Source of the DNA: Bog-473 sp963782415
GTDB lineage: Bacteria; Actinomycetota; Acidimicrobiia; Acidimicrobiales; RAAP-2
DNA length: 64,000 nt
Direction: 5' to 3'
Assembly: GCA_963782415.1 (NCBI GenBank)
Contig: CAWAJT010000008.1
Coordinates: 558,001 to 622,000, forward strand
Each line of letters begins with the position of its first letter. The stretch's first letter is position 1. The notes below the pieces were generated by a model. It was not told where the DNA came from. It made no database searches and saw nothing but the letters and a program-made list of their open reading frames with translations. Positions 1-8,395 of the stretch are shown piece by piece. A program made the translations under genes and the position numbers.

Positions 1-242
1 ACGTTCGAAGACCCCGACGGCAACAGTTGGCTACTCCAAGAGGTGACCGATCGCCTTCCCGGCCGGCTCGACACAACAGCAACGTCGTACAACTCCGCCG
101 GTGACCTAGCTGCGGCATTGCGCCGCGCCAGTCGGCTCACGGTGAGCACGAGAAGCGCATCGGCCGGGCCGATCCCGCGTGGCCCGACTGGTACGCCGAG
201 TACATGGTGCGCGAACAGAGCGGCCAGGAGCTTCCTGTATGA
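1..242 (+). pseudogene. VOC (glyoxalase-like) protein, C-terminal part with frameshift
   Basis: The window opens inside a gene of the vicinal-oxygen-chelate family. Frame 1 reads the typical metal-site strand ending (F-DPDGN-W-LQEVT) followed by an Ala/Leu-rich helix. At about 125-137 the homology jumps to frame 3, which reads HGEHEKR and then WPDWYAEYMV to a TGA at 240-242. That tail is characteristic of one VOC subfamily, so one base appears to be missing near 135. The stop overlaps the ATG of the next gene (ATGA at 239-242), suggesting an operon. The 5' part lies outside the window. The substrate is unknown. Confidence 0.7.
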
Positions 243-1612
243 GCGATTTCGACGTGATCGTGCTGGGCGGCGGCGCGCCTGGCGAGCATTGCGCCGGGGC
301 CATCGCGGCGCGTGGGCTTCGGGTCGCCGTCGTCGAGCGGGAGCTGGTCGGCGGCGAGTGCTCCTACTGGGCGTGCATCCCGTCCAAGTCCCTCTTGCGT
401 CCGGGGGAGGCGGTCCAGGGGGCCCGCGACGTCGGCGCCAGCGCCGAGGTGAACGTGCAGGCGGCGCTGGCCTGGCGGGACTACATGGTGTCCGGCTATT
501 CGGATGAGGGGCAGGAGAAATGGCTGGAGGATCGGGGTATCGAACTGATCCGGGGTGTGGGCCGACTCGCCGGGCCTGGCGTGGTCGAAGTGGACGGCAG
601 TTCGCCACAACGCGGAGCATGTCGTCGTGGCGACGGGCGCGGCTCCTTTCGTGCCGCCCATTCCAGGGCTCGATGGCCTGGCCGGCGTGTGGGGCACGCG
701 GGAAGCGACGGCCATGAAGACGGTTCCCAGCCGCCTCATCGTGCTCGGCGGAGGCTCGGCCGGTGTCGAGATCGCACAGGTGGTTCAGCGGCTCGGTGGG
801 CAGGCCGTGCTCGTCGAGGGCGCCAATCGGCTGATCCCACGAGAGCCGGCGCCTCTCGGCGATGCGCTGACCAAGGCATTGCGGCGTGACGGGATCGAGT
901 TGCAGCTCGGAGTCCAGGCCGCCGAGGCCTCCGCGATGGGGCCGACTACGTCCTGAGGCTCTCAGACGGCAGTGAGGTGCGCGGTGAGCGACTGCTGGTG
1001 ACGACCGGCCGTCGTCCTCGCGTCGAAGGGATCGGGCTCGAGACCGTCGGCATCGAGGCAAACCCACACGGGATTCAGGTGGACGAGTTTCTTCGGGCCG
1101 GCGAAAAGATCTGGGCCATTGGTGACGTCAACGGGATCTGGCCCCTGACGCACGTCGGCGAGTACGAGGGAGACGTCGTGGCGGCGAACATCGCTGGTGA
1201 GAGCCACCCGGCGAACTACGAGGCCGTGCCGCGCGTGACATACACCGACCCGCAAGCGGCCGCGGTCGGTGCCGCGGAGGCCCCCTACAGCAGCACAACG
1301 CTCTTGACCGACGTGTCCAAGACCGCGACGTACAGCCACCAGTACGCCCAGTCGAACGGATTCTTGACCTTGCTCAGCGACGGCGTCCGGCTGACCGGTG
1401 CGTACGCCCTCGGACCGGAGGCCGGCGAGTGGCTCCAGCAGGCGACGCTCGCCATACGTGCCCGCATAACGCTGGAGGTGTTGAGCGACGTCATTCAGCC
1501 GTTCCCGAGCTTCTCGACCATCTTCGACTCGGCTTTCAAAACCTTGCGAATGGAGATCGCGAAGATGCCGCCCCCTTTGCAGCCGATGCAGGCGCAGATG
1601 GCGCGGCCATGA
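239..1612 (+). pseudogene. FAD-dependent pyridine nucleotide-disulfide oxidoreductase, two frameshifts
   Basis: Homology to the dihydrolipoamide dehydrogenase / mercuric reductase family runs through three frame segments. Segment 1 (239 to about 595) has the N-terminal FAD-binding Rossmann motif VLGGGAPG and the redox-active pair in GGECSYWACIPSK. Segment 2 (about 595-940, third frame) has the ATGA-type motif VVVATGA and the NAD(P)-binding motif VLGGGSAGVE. Segment 3 (about 940-1612, back in the second frame) has the second FAD motif IWAIGDVNG and the C-terminal dimer domain. The two shifts compensate, so the ends are in the same frame, but the middle frame of the first segment reaches a stop at 889 and that of the second at 956. 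The N-terminal start at 239 overlaps the upstream VOC gene. It is either a pseudogene or a real gene with two assembly indels. Confidence 0.8.
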
Positions 1613-1639
1613 CGGTGGAAAACCATCGGAGGTAGCAGG

Positions 1640-2560
1640 ATGGCCGAGGTCCCGTCGCCCCAGGAAGAAATCCTGCTCACCCACTTCATCGTGTCGGACG
1701 ACGTCGAGCGCTCTCGACGCTTCTACACCGAAGTGCTCGGGGGACGGGTCGCCTTCTCCAACCCCGGAGGGCCAACCAACGTCGCCCTGTCAAACAGTTG
1801 GATCGTCATCAATGCCGGCGGAGGTCCGACCGACGACAAGCCGGAGGTCACCTTGGAGACGCCTGGCGACCCGAATCGGGTGAGCAGCTTCGTCAACATC
1901 AGGGTCAAGGACATGGAGACGGTGTACTCCGAATGGAGCGCACGGGGTGCGCAGTTCCTGACGCCTCCGAAGCAGCACCAGTACGAGATCCGTTGCTATA
2001 TCCGTGATCCCGATGGTCACCTGATCGAAGTGGGGCAGACCACCGATCCGCAAGGGGACTGGGTGCCCGATCACTGGCCATCGAGTACGCCCGCCGACGA
2101 GCTCCCAACGCCCCCGGAGGGAATCGTGCTGGCTCACTTCATCGTGTCGGACGATGTCGAGCGCTCTCGCCGCTTCTACACCGATGTGCTCGGGGGCAGG
2201 GATGCGTTCTCCGGGCCCGGAGGGCTCACGTATGTCCAACTGTCGAACAGTTGGGTCATCATCAACGTTGGCGGGGGCCCGACCGATGACAAGCCGGAGG
2301 TCACGCTGGAGGCGCCCCGTGATCTCAACCGGGTCAGCAGCTTCCTCAATATCCGGGTAACGGACATGCATGCCGTGTACTCCGATTGGAGCGCGCGCGG
2401 CGCCCAATTCCTGACACCACCGAAGCAGCACCAGTACGAGATCCGTTGTTACCTCCGCGATCCCGATGGTCATCTCATCGAGGTGGGACAAACGACGGAT
2501 CCGGACGGGGATTGGTCCCCCGACAACTGGCCATCAAGCAAATCCGAACGAGAATCCTGA
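1640..2560 (+). CDS. Tandem-duplicated VOC (glyoxalase/bleomycin-resistance fold) protein
   Basis: The 306-residue product has two VOC domains of about 145 residues each, nearly copies of one another. Both contain the segments HFIVSDDVERSRRFYT, NSW-(I/V)-IN-GGGPTDDKPEVTLE, RGAQFLTPPKQHQYEIRCY and RDPDGHLIEVGQTTDP. Each VOC domain normally pairs two beta-alpha-beta-beta-beta modules around a metal, so this protein could form both sites in one chain. Start ATG at 1640 follows a GGAGG ribosome site (about 1629). The gene lies 27 bases after the FAD gene and 19 before the next one, in the same direction. The substrate is not evident. Related proteins act on small aldehydes, diols or antibiotics; the neighbours suggest a small-molecule catabolic cluster. 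Confidence 0.8.
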   Translation: MAEVPSPQEEILLTHFIVSDDVERSRRFYTEVLGGRVAFSNPGGPTNVALSNSWIVINAGGGPTDDKPEVTLETPGDPNRVSSFVNIRVKDMETVYSEWSARGAQFLTPPKQHQYEIRCYIRDPDGHLIEVGQTTDPQGDWVPDHWPSSTPADELPTPPEGIVLAHFIVSDDVERSRRFYTDVLGGRDAFSGPGGLTYVQLSNSWVIINVGGGPTDDKPEVTLEAPRDLNRVSSFLNIRVTDMHAVYSDWSARGAQFLTPPKQHQYEIRCYLRDPDGHLIEVGQTTDPDGDWSPDNWPSSKSERES

Positions 2561-2579
2561 CCCGGAGAAGATCTCGATC

Positions 2580-3215
2580 ATGACCACGGCAATCATCGGC
2601 ACCGGAGGCATCGGATCGGCCATCGCCCGCCAGCTTGCGTCGGGCGGCGAGACCCTGCAGCTCTCGAGCGCCGACAAGGAGTCAGCTCGAAAGCTTGCGG
2701 CGGCAATCGGCGAAGCGGCGTCCGTCGCCGCCGACAACCCAACCGCTTTGCAGGGAGCCGATGCGGTTGTTCTTGCGCTCCGATTTTCCGTATTGAAAGA
2801 CGTCATCGACGAGATCGCCGACGCGCTGGGTGACACGCCTCTTGTCGTCCCGAGCAATCCCGTCGGCCTCGACCCAAAGGGCCAGGTCGTACGACTCCTG
2901 CCCGAAGGACAGTCATCGGGCGAGGTCGTCGCTGGGTGGTTGCCGGCCGGGACATCCTTTGCCATTGCGTTCGGCACCATGTCGGCCGATCTCTTCGAGT
3001 CCTCGAGCCGTCGGTCGCCCGAGCGCGCTGTTCTGTTCTATGTGTCCGAGGACGACCGTGAGCGCAACGAGGTCGAACACTTAATCCGGACGGCGGGCTT
3101 CGAGCCCATGAGGATCGGCGGGATCGAGCAGTCGAGCCGACTCGAGGTGGGCGGTGACCTTCATGATCGTGTGGTGGGGTCCGCGGAAGCACGGTCCCTG
3201 GTCGTTGGGGCCTGA
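2580..3215 (+). CDS. NAD(P)-binding oxidoreductase of the F420-dependent NADP reductase (NpdG) type
   Basis: The protein of 211 residues begins with a Rossmann motif (AIIGTGGIGSAIARQLASGG) followed by SSADKESARKLA, the typical start of NpdG/FNO-like and ProC-related NADP-binding proteins. The middle part keeps VVLALRFSVLKDVI and VVPSNPVGLD, which line the nucleotide site in this group. ATG 2580 is preferred over the upstream in-frame start at 2466, because it follows a GGAG and lies just downstream of the VOC stop. NpdG transfers hydride between F420 and NADP; family membership here is judged by eye. A role in F420 metabolism would fit the FrhB-like gene at 60794, but other NADP-dependent roles remain possible. 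Confidence 0.6.
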   Translation: MTTAIIGTGGIGSAIARQLASGGETLQLSSADKESARKLAAAIGEAASVAADNPTALQGADAVVLALRFSVLKDVIDEIADALGDTPLVVPSNPVGLDPKGQVVRLLPEGQSSGEVVAGWLPAGTSFAIAFGTMSADLFESSSRRSPERAVLFYVSEDDRERNEVEHLIRTAGFEPMRIGGIEQSSRLEVGGDLHDRVVGSAEARSLVVGA

Positions 3216-3268
3216 TTGCCTTCCGACTTGGCGACGCAAGCGAACGGGACCAAATCAGAAGGGCTGTC

Positions 3269-3406
3269 GTGAACAGCCGTCTTCCCGGTCGAATACTCGA
3301 CCTGATCTATCTCCTTGAAGCGGGCGTCGGCGCTTCCCACATGTTCGTCGGTGTCGGAGGACGCCAGAGCGATGATGTGATCGGCGAGGAGTACCTCGTC
3401 AGATGA
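3269..3406 (+). CDS. Short ORF or gene remnant upstream of the SDR gene
   Basis: A GTG-started ORF of 45 codons ends in TGA overlapping the ATG of the following SDR gene (ATGA at 3403-3406), the coupling seen between real operon genes. The open frame extends upstream without a stop into the end of the preceding gene, so this may be the tail of a decayed gene. The C-terminal residues (VGVGGRQSDDVIGEEYLVR) look protein-like but I do not recognise a family. Confidence 0.25.
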   Translation: MNSRLPGRILDLIYLLEAGVGASHMFVGVGGRQSDDVIGEEYLVR

Positions 3407-4130
3407 GCGCCGCATCCCACGCCTCACGCAAGGTCGCGGTTGTGACCGGAGCGTCTCAAGGCATCGGCGCCGGCGCTGCGGAAAGCTTCCGGGAGGCGGG
3501 GTATGCCGTCGTGGGCGTGTCGCGATCGATTAGTCCCTCGGACGCATCCGACTTTCTCACGGTGAGGGGTGACATTGCCGAGGTCGAGACCGCCGAGATG
3601 ATCGTGGATCAGGCGGTCAATCGCTTCGGGCGCATCGACAGCCTGATCAACAACGCCGGGATCTTCATCAGCAAGCCATTCACCGACTACACGCTCGAGG
3701 ACTATTTGGCGATCACGGCTGTGAATCTGACCGGTTTCTTCCATGTCACCCAGGCCGTGATCCGCCAGATGCTCACGCAGGATTCGGGTGGTCACATCGT
3801 GAACGTCACGTCGAGCCTTGTTGACCACGCCGAGAGCGAGAATCCATCTGCTCTCGTATCGCTCACCAAGGGTGGCCTGGCGGCCGTGACGCGCTCACTT
3901 GCTATCGAGTATGCATCGCGAGGTGTGCGGTGCAACGAGGTCTCGCTCGGGGTCATACAGAACCCCGCCCCTTCGATCCAGCGTCCTATGAAGGCCTCGC
4001 GGAGCTTCATCCGCTGGGCCGAGTCGGTCAGATCAGCGACGTCGTCGAGGGAATCCTCTATCTCGAGCGAGCCTCATTTGTCACGGGAGTTGTCCTGCAC
4101 ATCGATGGTGGTCAGTCCGCGGGGGCCTGA
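3403..4130 (+). pseudogene. Short-chain dehydrogenase/reductase (SDR), frameshifted
   Basis: The N-terminal cofactor motif TGASQGIGAG and the NNAG motif are present. The Ser-containing strand reads NVTSSLVD, but the usual catalytic YxxxK position reads VSLTK, so the Tyr is replaced by Val while the Lys remains. At about 3955 homology passes from frame 1 to frame 3: after VRCNEVSLGVI the other frame gives DPASYEGLAELHPLGR, DVVEGILYLE and VTGVVLHIDGGQSAGA with a stop at 4130. Without a correction frame 1 runs to 4161 with an unrelated tail. The first ATG overlaps a short upstream ORF. It is either a pseudogene or an assembly indel; the missing Tyr makes ordinary SDR catalysis doubtful in any case. 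Confidence 0.7.
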
Positions 4131-4228
4131 ATTCGCCAACTGGTCCTCACGCGAGAATTAGATGCTCATCGCCCTTTGAGGTCGACTCCTCCCGCAATCT
4201 CGCTCCCCTTCCGGCAGAAGGAATCAAT

Positions 4229-4248
4229 CCCACGAAAATCCCACGGAT
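4229..4248. repeat. Direct repeat copy 1 (20 bp)
   Basis: The 20-base sequence cccacgaaaatcccacggat occurs here and, identically, at 6277-6296. Both copies are followed about 125 bases later by tctcataaccc (4374-4384 and 6420-6430). The two copies bracket a 2.05-kb segment holding the IS3 remnant and the collagen-like gene, so they may be ends of a decayed mobile unit. Confidence 0.6.
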
Positions 4249-4322
4249 TCAGAACCTCGTGTCGTCACGGTATTCGCTGCTCAGGGTGCCGAATCGCTGA
4301 TCATCCCAGCTAGAAGGGCAAT

Positions 4323-4723
4323 TCAGCGATACTCGGTTGACCGGCGAGCTAGTCGGTAGACGCTCGATCTAGGTCTCATAACCCCACAGCAGGCCGACAC
4401 GGGCAGGTCCGTACAGGCCCGGGCGATGAAGGTGTAGATCATATTGGGGCCGGCAGCGTCTCCTTTGCGAAGTACGCGGCGGCCCGCCGGAGGATCTCGT
4501 TCTCCATCTGGGCCGTGCGCAGCTCCCGGCGCAGGCGCACGAGCTCGGCCCGCTCGTCGGTGTCGAGGCCGTCGCGCCGACCGCTGTCGATCTCGTCTTG
4601 ATCCACCGGCGCAGGCACGAAGTGGCGATGCCGTGATCGGCAGCCACCTTGGCTACGGGCTGGTCACGGTTCGGGCCAGTCGATCGCCCGCTGGCGGAAC
4701 TCGTCTGGATAGCGCACTGGCAT
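4323..4723 (-). mobile_element. IS3-family transposase remnant (orfA degenerate, orfB truncated)
   Basis: On the minus strand orfA starts with ATG at 4723 and reads MPVRYPDEFRQRAIDWPEP, then hits a stop. Homology resumes in a shifted frame with PVAKVAADHGIATSCLRRWI, the helix-turn-helix of IS3-type OrfA. It shifts again to DEIDSGRRDGLDTDERAELV, RLRRELRTAQMENEILRRA and a tail YFAKETLPAPI, with TGA at 4439-4441. The orfB start ATG (4442) overlaps this stop, as in intact IS3 elements, and reads MIYTFIARACTDLP, VSACCGVM before homology ends near 4376. The DDE catalytic domain is missing. No terminal inverted repeats were found. This is a dead fragment. Confidence 0.85.
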
Positions 4724-4934
4724 AGGGACATCCTTCCAAGAGACGCCTCTCGGCCCTCATGTTCGGTGTCCGCCAGGGCGGGGAAAGCTTAGAGCGCTGC
4801 AATGGCCTCTCGAGCAGGCAGAGCTGGGTGTGCGGGCTCGGACCACACGGGGGCCCACACGTTGGGCCGAAGATGCTCGCAGCCGGAATCTGGCCCTAGT
4901 ATCCAGTAACCACTACCTGGTAAAACAGGGATTT

Positions 4935-5969
4935 ATGGGAGCAGCGCCCGGCCAAGGTTGGACCGAGCGCGTTCGGTCGCTCCGTCAGCGTCTGCTGCTC
5001 CTGCGTCCGAGCACAGCGCCGCCACGGCCAGGCTTTGCGACCTCACGAGGAGGCCACAACACCGCGCCGCCGTCGAGGCTTCTGGTCTGTTTCTTTCTCG
5101 CCGCGTCCATTGCGACCGCGGTGCTGTGCTTGCCGGGTGCCGCGTTTGGCGCCCGATTGCGATTGGCATCGGATCAGAGCGTGGTGCACGCGTGCGTCGA
5201 GACGGACAACGGCGAAATCCACTATTACGGCAATAGCGAGACGTGTCCCGCTGGCACTACCCCGTTGCAGTGGGATGCCATTGGGTAACGGGCGCCCCGG
5301 GGCCCCAAGGTGTCCAAGGCCTCCAAGGTTCCCAAGGGAAAACTGGCCATGCCGCTCCAGCACCCCAGAGTGCAACGTCGTGGTGGGCCGGCCTTGGGCC
5401 CTTCCTGTCCGGGCTGGCTGCCCTTCTCGCCGTCATCGGTGGCGGCATCTTTGCCTACTACAAATTCATCATGGACCGAATTTATCGGCCGCGTATCGGC
5501 GTGGGATTCCGCGTCGGATCACTCCAACTCTCTCGCAAGCGATATCTTCGGGTTGCGGTCGTCATCAAGAACGTCAGCAACGTAAGGATAGAGATCAAAC
5601 ACCCGTCCACGTATCTCATCGTGGCGAGGGGCATCGACGACGTCGCCGAGTTGAAACGTGTGCGCTGGACCGAAGGAGACCTCCCCCAAGATGAGGCTCC
5701 GAGCAGCCGAGCGACGATACGCGGTCTTCCAAAACCACATTTGGATGGAAAGCGGTGAGACGGTTCGTGATGAAGTGATGCTGCGGATACCCGAAGAGGA
5801 TGCCTCCATTTACCGAATCAATCTGCGTTTGGTCATATGGCAGAGGCGACCCTTCCGAGACCGTACGCCCCTGGCCATCAACGCCGTACGGATCGTGCAG
5901 GGTCTCGTACCGTTCACAGATGAACAATGGTCAGCGTCGATACCAATAGAAGGAGAGAATGCCGCATGA
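4935..5969 (+). pseudogene. Membrane protein with a collagen-like segment, two frameshifts
   Basis: Three frame segments join into one plausible protein. Segment 1 (ATG 4935 to about 5288) has a hydrophobic stretch (LLVCFFLAASIATAVLCL) and then ACVETDNGEIHYYG and CPAGTTPLQWDAIG, a pattern that in many actinobacterial proteins precedes a collagen-like run. Segment 2 (about 5288-5690) supplies that run (GAPGPQGVQGLQGSQGK), a second transmembrane helix (GPFLSGLAALLAVIGGGIFAYY) here abbreviated from a longer hydrophobic stretch, and a domain starting near RPRIGVGFRVGSL. Segment 3 (about 5690-5969) continues with NHIWMESGETVRDEVMLRIP and ends TGA 5967-5969. Function is unknown; the second half could be a ligand- or partner-binding domain. 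Either decayed, or carrying two assembly indels. Confidence 0.55.
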
Positions 5970-6142
5970 CACCCTCCAACAAAGATGCGGGGCAACCCGC
6001 GAACGAAAACCCGTCGGAAACGCTCGGCACCGGGAATTTCGCGTGCAACGGGCCATGGCGATCAGAGCAATCAAGCCGACGAAAACGAGGAGAGAACGAA
6101 GAAGCTCGACGAAGAAGCGCAGTGAGACTCGCTGCGTCCTAG
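5966..6142 (+). pseudogene. Small ORF following the collagen-like gene, probable frameshift
   Basis: ATG at 5966 overlaps the preceding stop (ATGA) and follows an AGGAGAG ribosome site at about 5951. The uninterrupted reading frame gives 58 residues ending at 6142 with an Arg-rich tail. Near 6045 the protein-like signal moves to the third frame, which reads GHGDQSNQADENEERTKKLD and stops at 6125. The product is polar and charged, with no recognisable domain. Confidence 0.35.
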
Positions 6143-6643
6143 GGTCGGCTACCAGACCGCGCTGATGCCAAAGCCCATAGTTGGTCGAGACCGGTCGGAC
6201 CTGAGTCGGCACAGCGCAAGATCGCTTCACATTGCGAGAAAGGACGACCCGAAAGTTGCCCGAAGGTCCGTGGGATCCCACGAAAATCCCACGGATCAGA
6301 ATTCCTTGTCGAGCAGCCGGCTTCCAGCTCAGCTTGGTGTCGTCACATAATCCCAGGTAGACAGCTGAATCGGAGCAACTCGATCAGTCCACTAAGTCCG
6401 GTTGGACGAAACGGATAGATCTCATAACCCGAGGCGGAGTGAGTTCGAAAGAGGAGTTCCGCCTACGGCTTGATCTCGGACTTAGCGTCCCCCGATGCGG
6501 TCGCGGAGCTCACTGTGGGGCCCTTATTCCAACCCACGTACCTACCCACTCTGGGATGCGACCGAAGTTGACGTCTACATTGAGTCGACAGGCATTGGGG
6601 TTGTCCTTTGCCGGTTTTCTTGGTGTGAGTCGGATTATCCGAT
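6143..6643. other. Non-coding stretch with hairpin and direct repeat
   Basis: No convincing gene is seen. It contains a 10-bp-stem hairpin (arms 6267-6276 and 6286-6295, tccgtgggat/atcccacgga) whose 3' arm is part of the second direct-repeat copy at 6277-6296. A 67-codon plus-strand ORF at 6495-6698 mostly lies opposite the restored end of abiEii or in non-coding sequence and has no recognisable features. Confidence 0.5.
6277..6296. repeat. Direct repeat copy 2 (20 bp)
   Basis: Identical to 4229-4248 over 20 bases. Here the sequence is extended on the left into an inverted repeat (6267-6295). A second shared word, tctcataaccc, follows at 6420-6430. Confidence 0.6.
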
Positions 6644-7482
6644 TCAGGCGCGCAGGCCCGCCTCCTTCAGCGTTTCAACCAATTGGGAGACGGCGTAGCG
6701 GTCTCCTGGATTGCAATGTGCAACTAGTAATTCCTCCTCTTCGAGCTGAGTGATAAAGCGGAAGCGCGCTGGACGTGCGGGAACCAAGCCGCGGGCTCGA
6801 CCGGCTGCGTGAGAAGACCGATATCTTCCGGAGGCAGGCGGTTCACGTCAATGTCAGCGACGATCTCGGAAGGATCGAACGGTCTCGCTCCTAGCCCGTC
6901 GTCGACTACGTCGTGCCATACCTTCAATACAAGGAGGCGACGGATTAACGACTCGTTGAGTGAGCCCTGACCGAAGAGAAACAGATCGTATAGGTCGCGG
7001 ATCTTCTGACGACGTCGCCAGGCCGCCAGTTTCTCCGCCATTGATTCCTCCAAGGCCGGAGCCGGAATTGATGGGAGAGGGAATTCGTATCCGGCATGAA
7101 CGGGTAGCGCGATCGGCACCATTGCCCTCGTGGGAAGCCACAATGGCCGCGGCGAGATTTCGACGCGGGCTGGAATGCGTGGTTCTCCTAGGGGAGTTGT
7201 GACGACGAGGCGCGCTCGAAGTGTCTCTCGGTGGGCCAAGGAGAACCGGACGTCGAATAGTTCCGCACCGTCGAGCGTATCGAGGAGCAACTCGCCGGTG
7301 TCGGTGTCCGGCGCAGAGAAGTCAAGGTCAGTCGAGAAGCGCCCGGCATTGCCTGCGCGCAACTTACGGAGCGCGGTCCCACCCTTTAGAACCACGCCCA
7401 GCTCAAAGATCCCTTCGCTACTGAGGAACTGGAGTGCGTAATCCTGTGCCACGTCGAGCAGACGCGGCGTCGGCCATCCCAC
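6644..7482 (-). pseudogene. abiEii: AbiEii-type nucleotidyltransferase toxin, C-terminal frameshift
   Basis: Product of a GTG start at 7482 (AGGGG about 8 bases upstream). It shows the AbiEii/AbiGii nucleotidyltransferase hallmarks: LKGGTALRKL followed by RFSTDLDFS, the G-G and D-x-D residues that bind metal and NTP. Toxins of type IV AbiE systems modify tRNA ends with nucleotides and stop growth. The continuous frame stops at 6724 with an unrelated tail. At about 6764-6772 homology moves to another frame that continues RFRFITQLEEEELLVAHCN, PGDRYAVSQLVETLKEAGLR to a stop at 6644. The full protein would have about 279 residues. Loss of the natural C-terminus may inactivate the toxin, or the shift may be an assembly error. 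It lies 39 bases downstream of the antitoxin gene, in the usual order. Confidence 0.75.
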
Positions 7483-7521
7483 GACGCCCCTGAAAGTGCC
7501 GAGAGAGATACCCCTGCGTGA

Positions 7522-8316
7522 TCATCGTTGTGGAAGCAACGCGTCGTAGACGTGCCAGCGGCGGCTCCAACGATCCCGTCGATCACGTGGTCCCAGCGTC
7601 GTCACCGGGAGGTGGCCAGGCAGGAGCGCTTCGATCTCGTCGGCAATGTCGTTTCGACCCGACCACTCAGCCAGATACCCGAGTCGGGCCATCGTGGACA
7701 CCTTCCGCCCGTTTGCCTCAGAGAGGACTTCATCGGGCGTGGTCGCCCGGAATGTCTCCGGGAGCCATTCGTCGGCGTTCGCCCAGTTCCCCTGAGCGGC
7801 TGGACGTTCCGCTGCGCCGACGACCGCGGTCGCTTCACTCCACACGGGAAGACCTCGGACCAGTTGGGACGGGAGCTGCCACTCGAACGTGATCAGCCGC
7901 ACACCGAGCGCCTCTGGCGCGCGCCACCCACGACGGTGCGCAAGCACAGGCTGCGTTGGCTGGTGGGTCGAGTGTCCAAGTTCCCACACGGCCGAGTCGA
8001 AGGCCACGGCGACGGGGGCATCGGGCTCATGCTCGAGCAGGGCACGCAGTTCCACCCACGGATCGCCCGACCCGTGTCGACCGGCCCGGGCTGCGGGAGC
8101 GAACTCCCAGGCGTCCCGTTTCCGAAGGGGGAGGAGCCATCCGAGACGGACCAGCCGTTCGACTAGGGCGTTTCCGGGCACCCGGCTTCCAGTCGTGGCG
8201 ACGATCTCCTCCAGGAGGGAGCGTGTGACCACGGGGGGCTGTCGCAGCTCCAGCTCCTGAACCACTCCGGCTAGACTCTCCGGCAGTGATCTAGTTCGCA
8301 TCTGATCAGGTTTCAC
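7522..8316 (-). CDS. abiEi: AbiEi-type antitoxin / transcriptional regulator of the AbiE system
   Basis: The 264-residue protein begins with a winged-helix-like region (PPVVTRSLLEEIVATTGS, LVRLGWLLPL), as in AbiEi antitoxins, which bind their own promoter. The C-terminal half contains the conserved end (GPRDRRDRWSRRWHVYDALLP) seen in this family next to AbiEii toxins. The downstream toxin gene supports the call. ATG 8316 is used; an in-frame ATG at 8301 is an alternative. In type IV systems the antitoxin neutralises the toxin without direct tight complex formation and represses the operon. The gene is transcribed divergently from the CBASS operon, with 79 bases between them. Confidence 0.75.
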   Translation of the reverse strand: MKPDQMRTRSLPESLAGVVQELELRQPPVVTRSLLEEIVATTGSRVPGNALVERLVRLGWLLPLRKRDAWEFAPAARAGRHGSGDPWVELRALLEHEPDAPVAVAFDSAVWELGHSTHQPTQPVLAHRRGWRAPEALGVRLITFEWQLPSQLVRGLPVWSEATAVVGAAERPAAQGNWANADEWLPETFRATTPDEVLSEANGRKVSTMARLGYLAEWSGRNDIADEIEALLPGHLPVTTLGPRDRRDRWSRRWHVYDALLPQR

Positions 8317-8395
8317 GTCACTATTCTACGTATAACCCGTTTGAATGCAAATAATAGGGGGTGTTTAGAAGGGTCACCGGGGTGGCGTACCTCAG
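8317..8395. promoter_or_regulatory. Divergent promoter region between abiE and the CBASS operon
   Basis: This AT-rich interval serves two divergent operons. On the minus strand TTGCAT and TAGAAT lie 16 bases apart, a plausible promoter for abiEi. The self-complementary TACGTA around 8327-8332 lies in it. No strong plus-strand promoter can be named with certainty. Confidence 0.35.

Noticed and set aside
6495..6698. 67-codon plus-strand ORF near abiEii
   Set aside because: It lies in front of or opposite the restored abiEii end and has no known motif.
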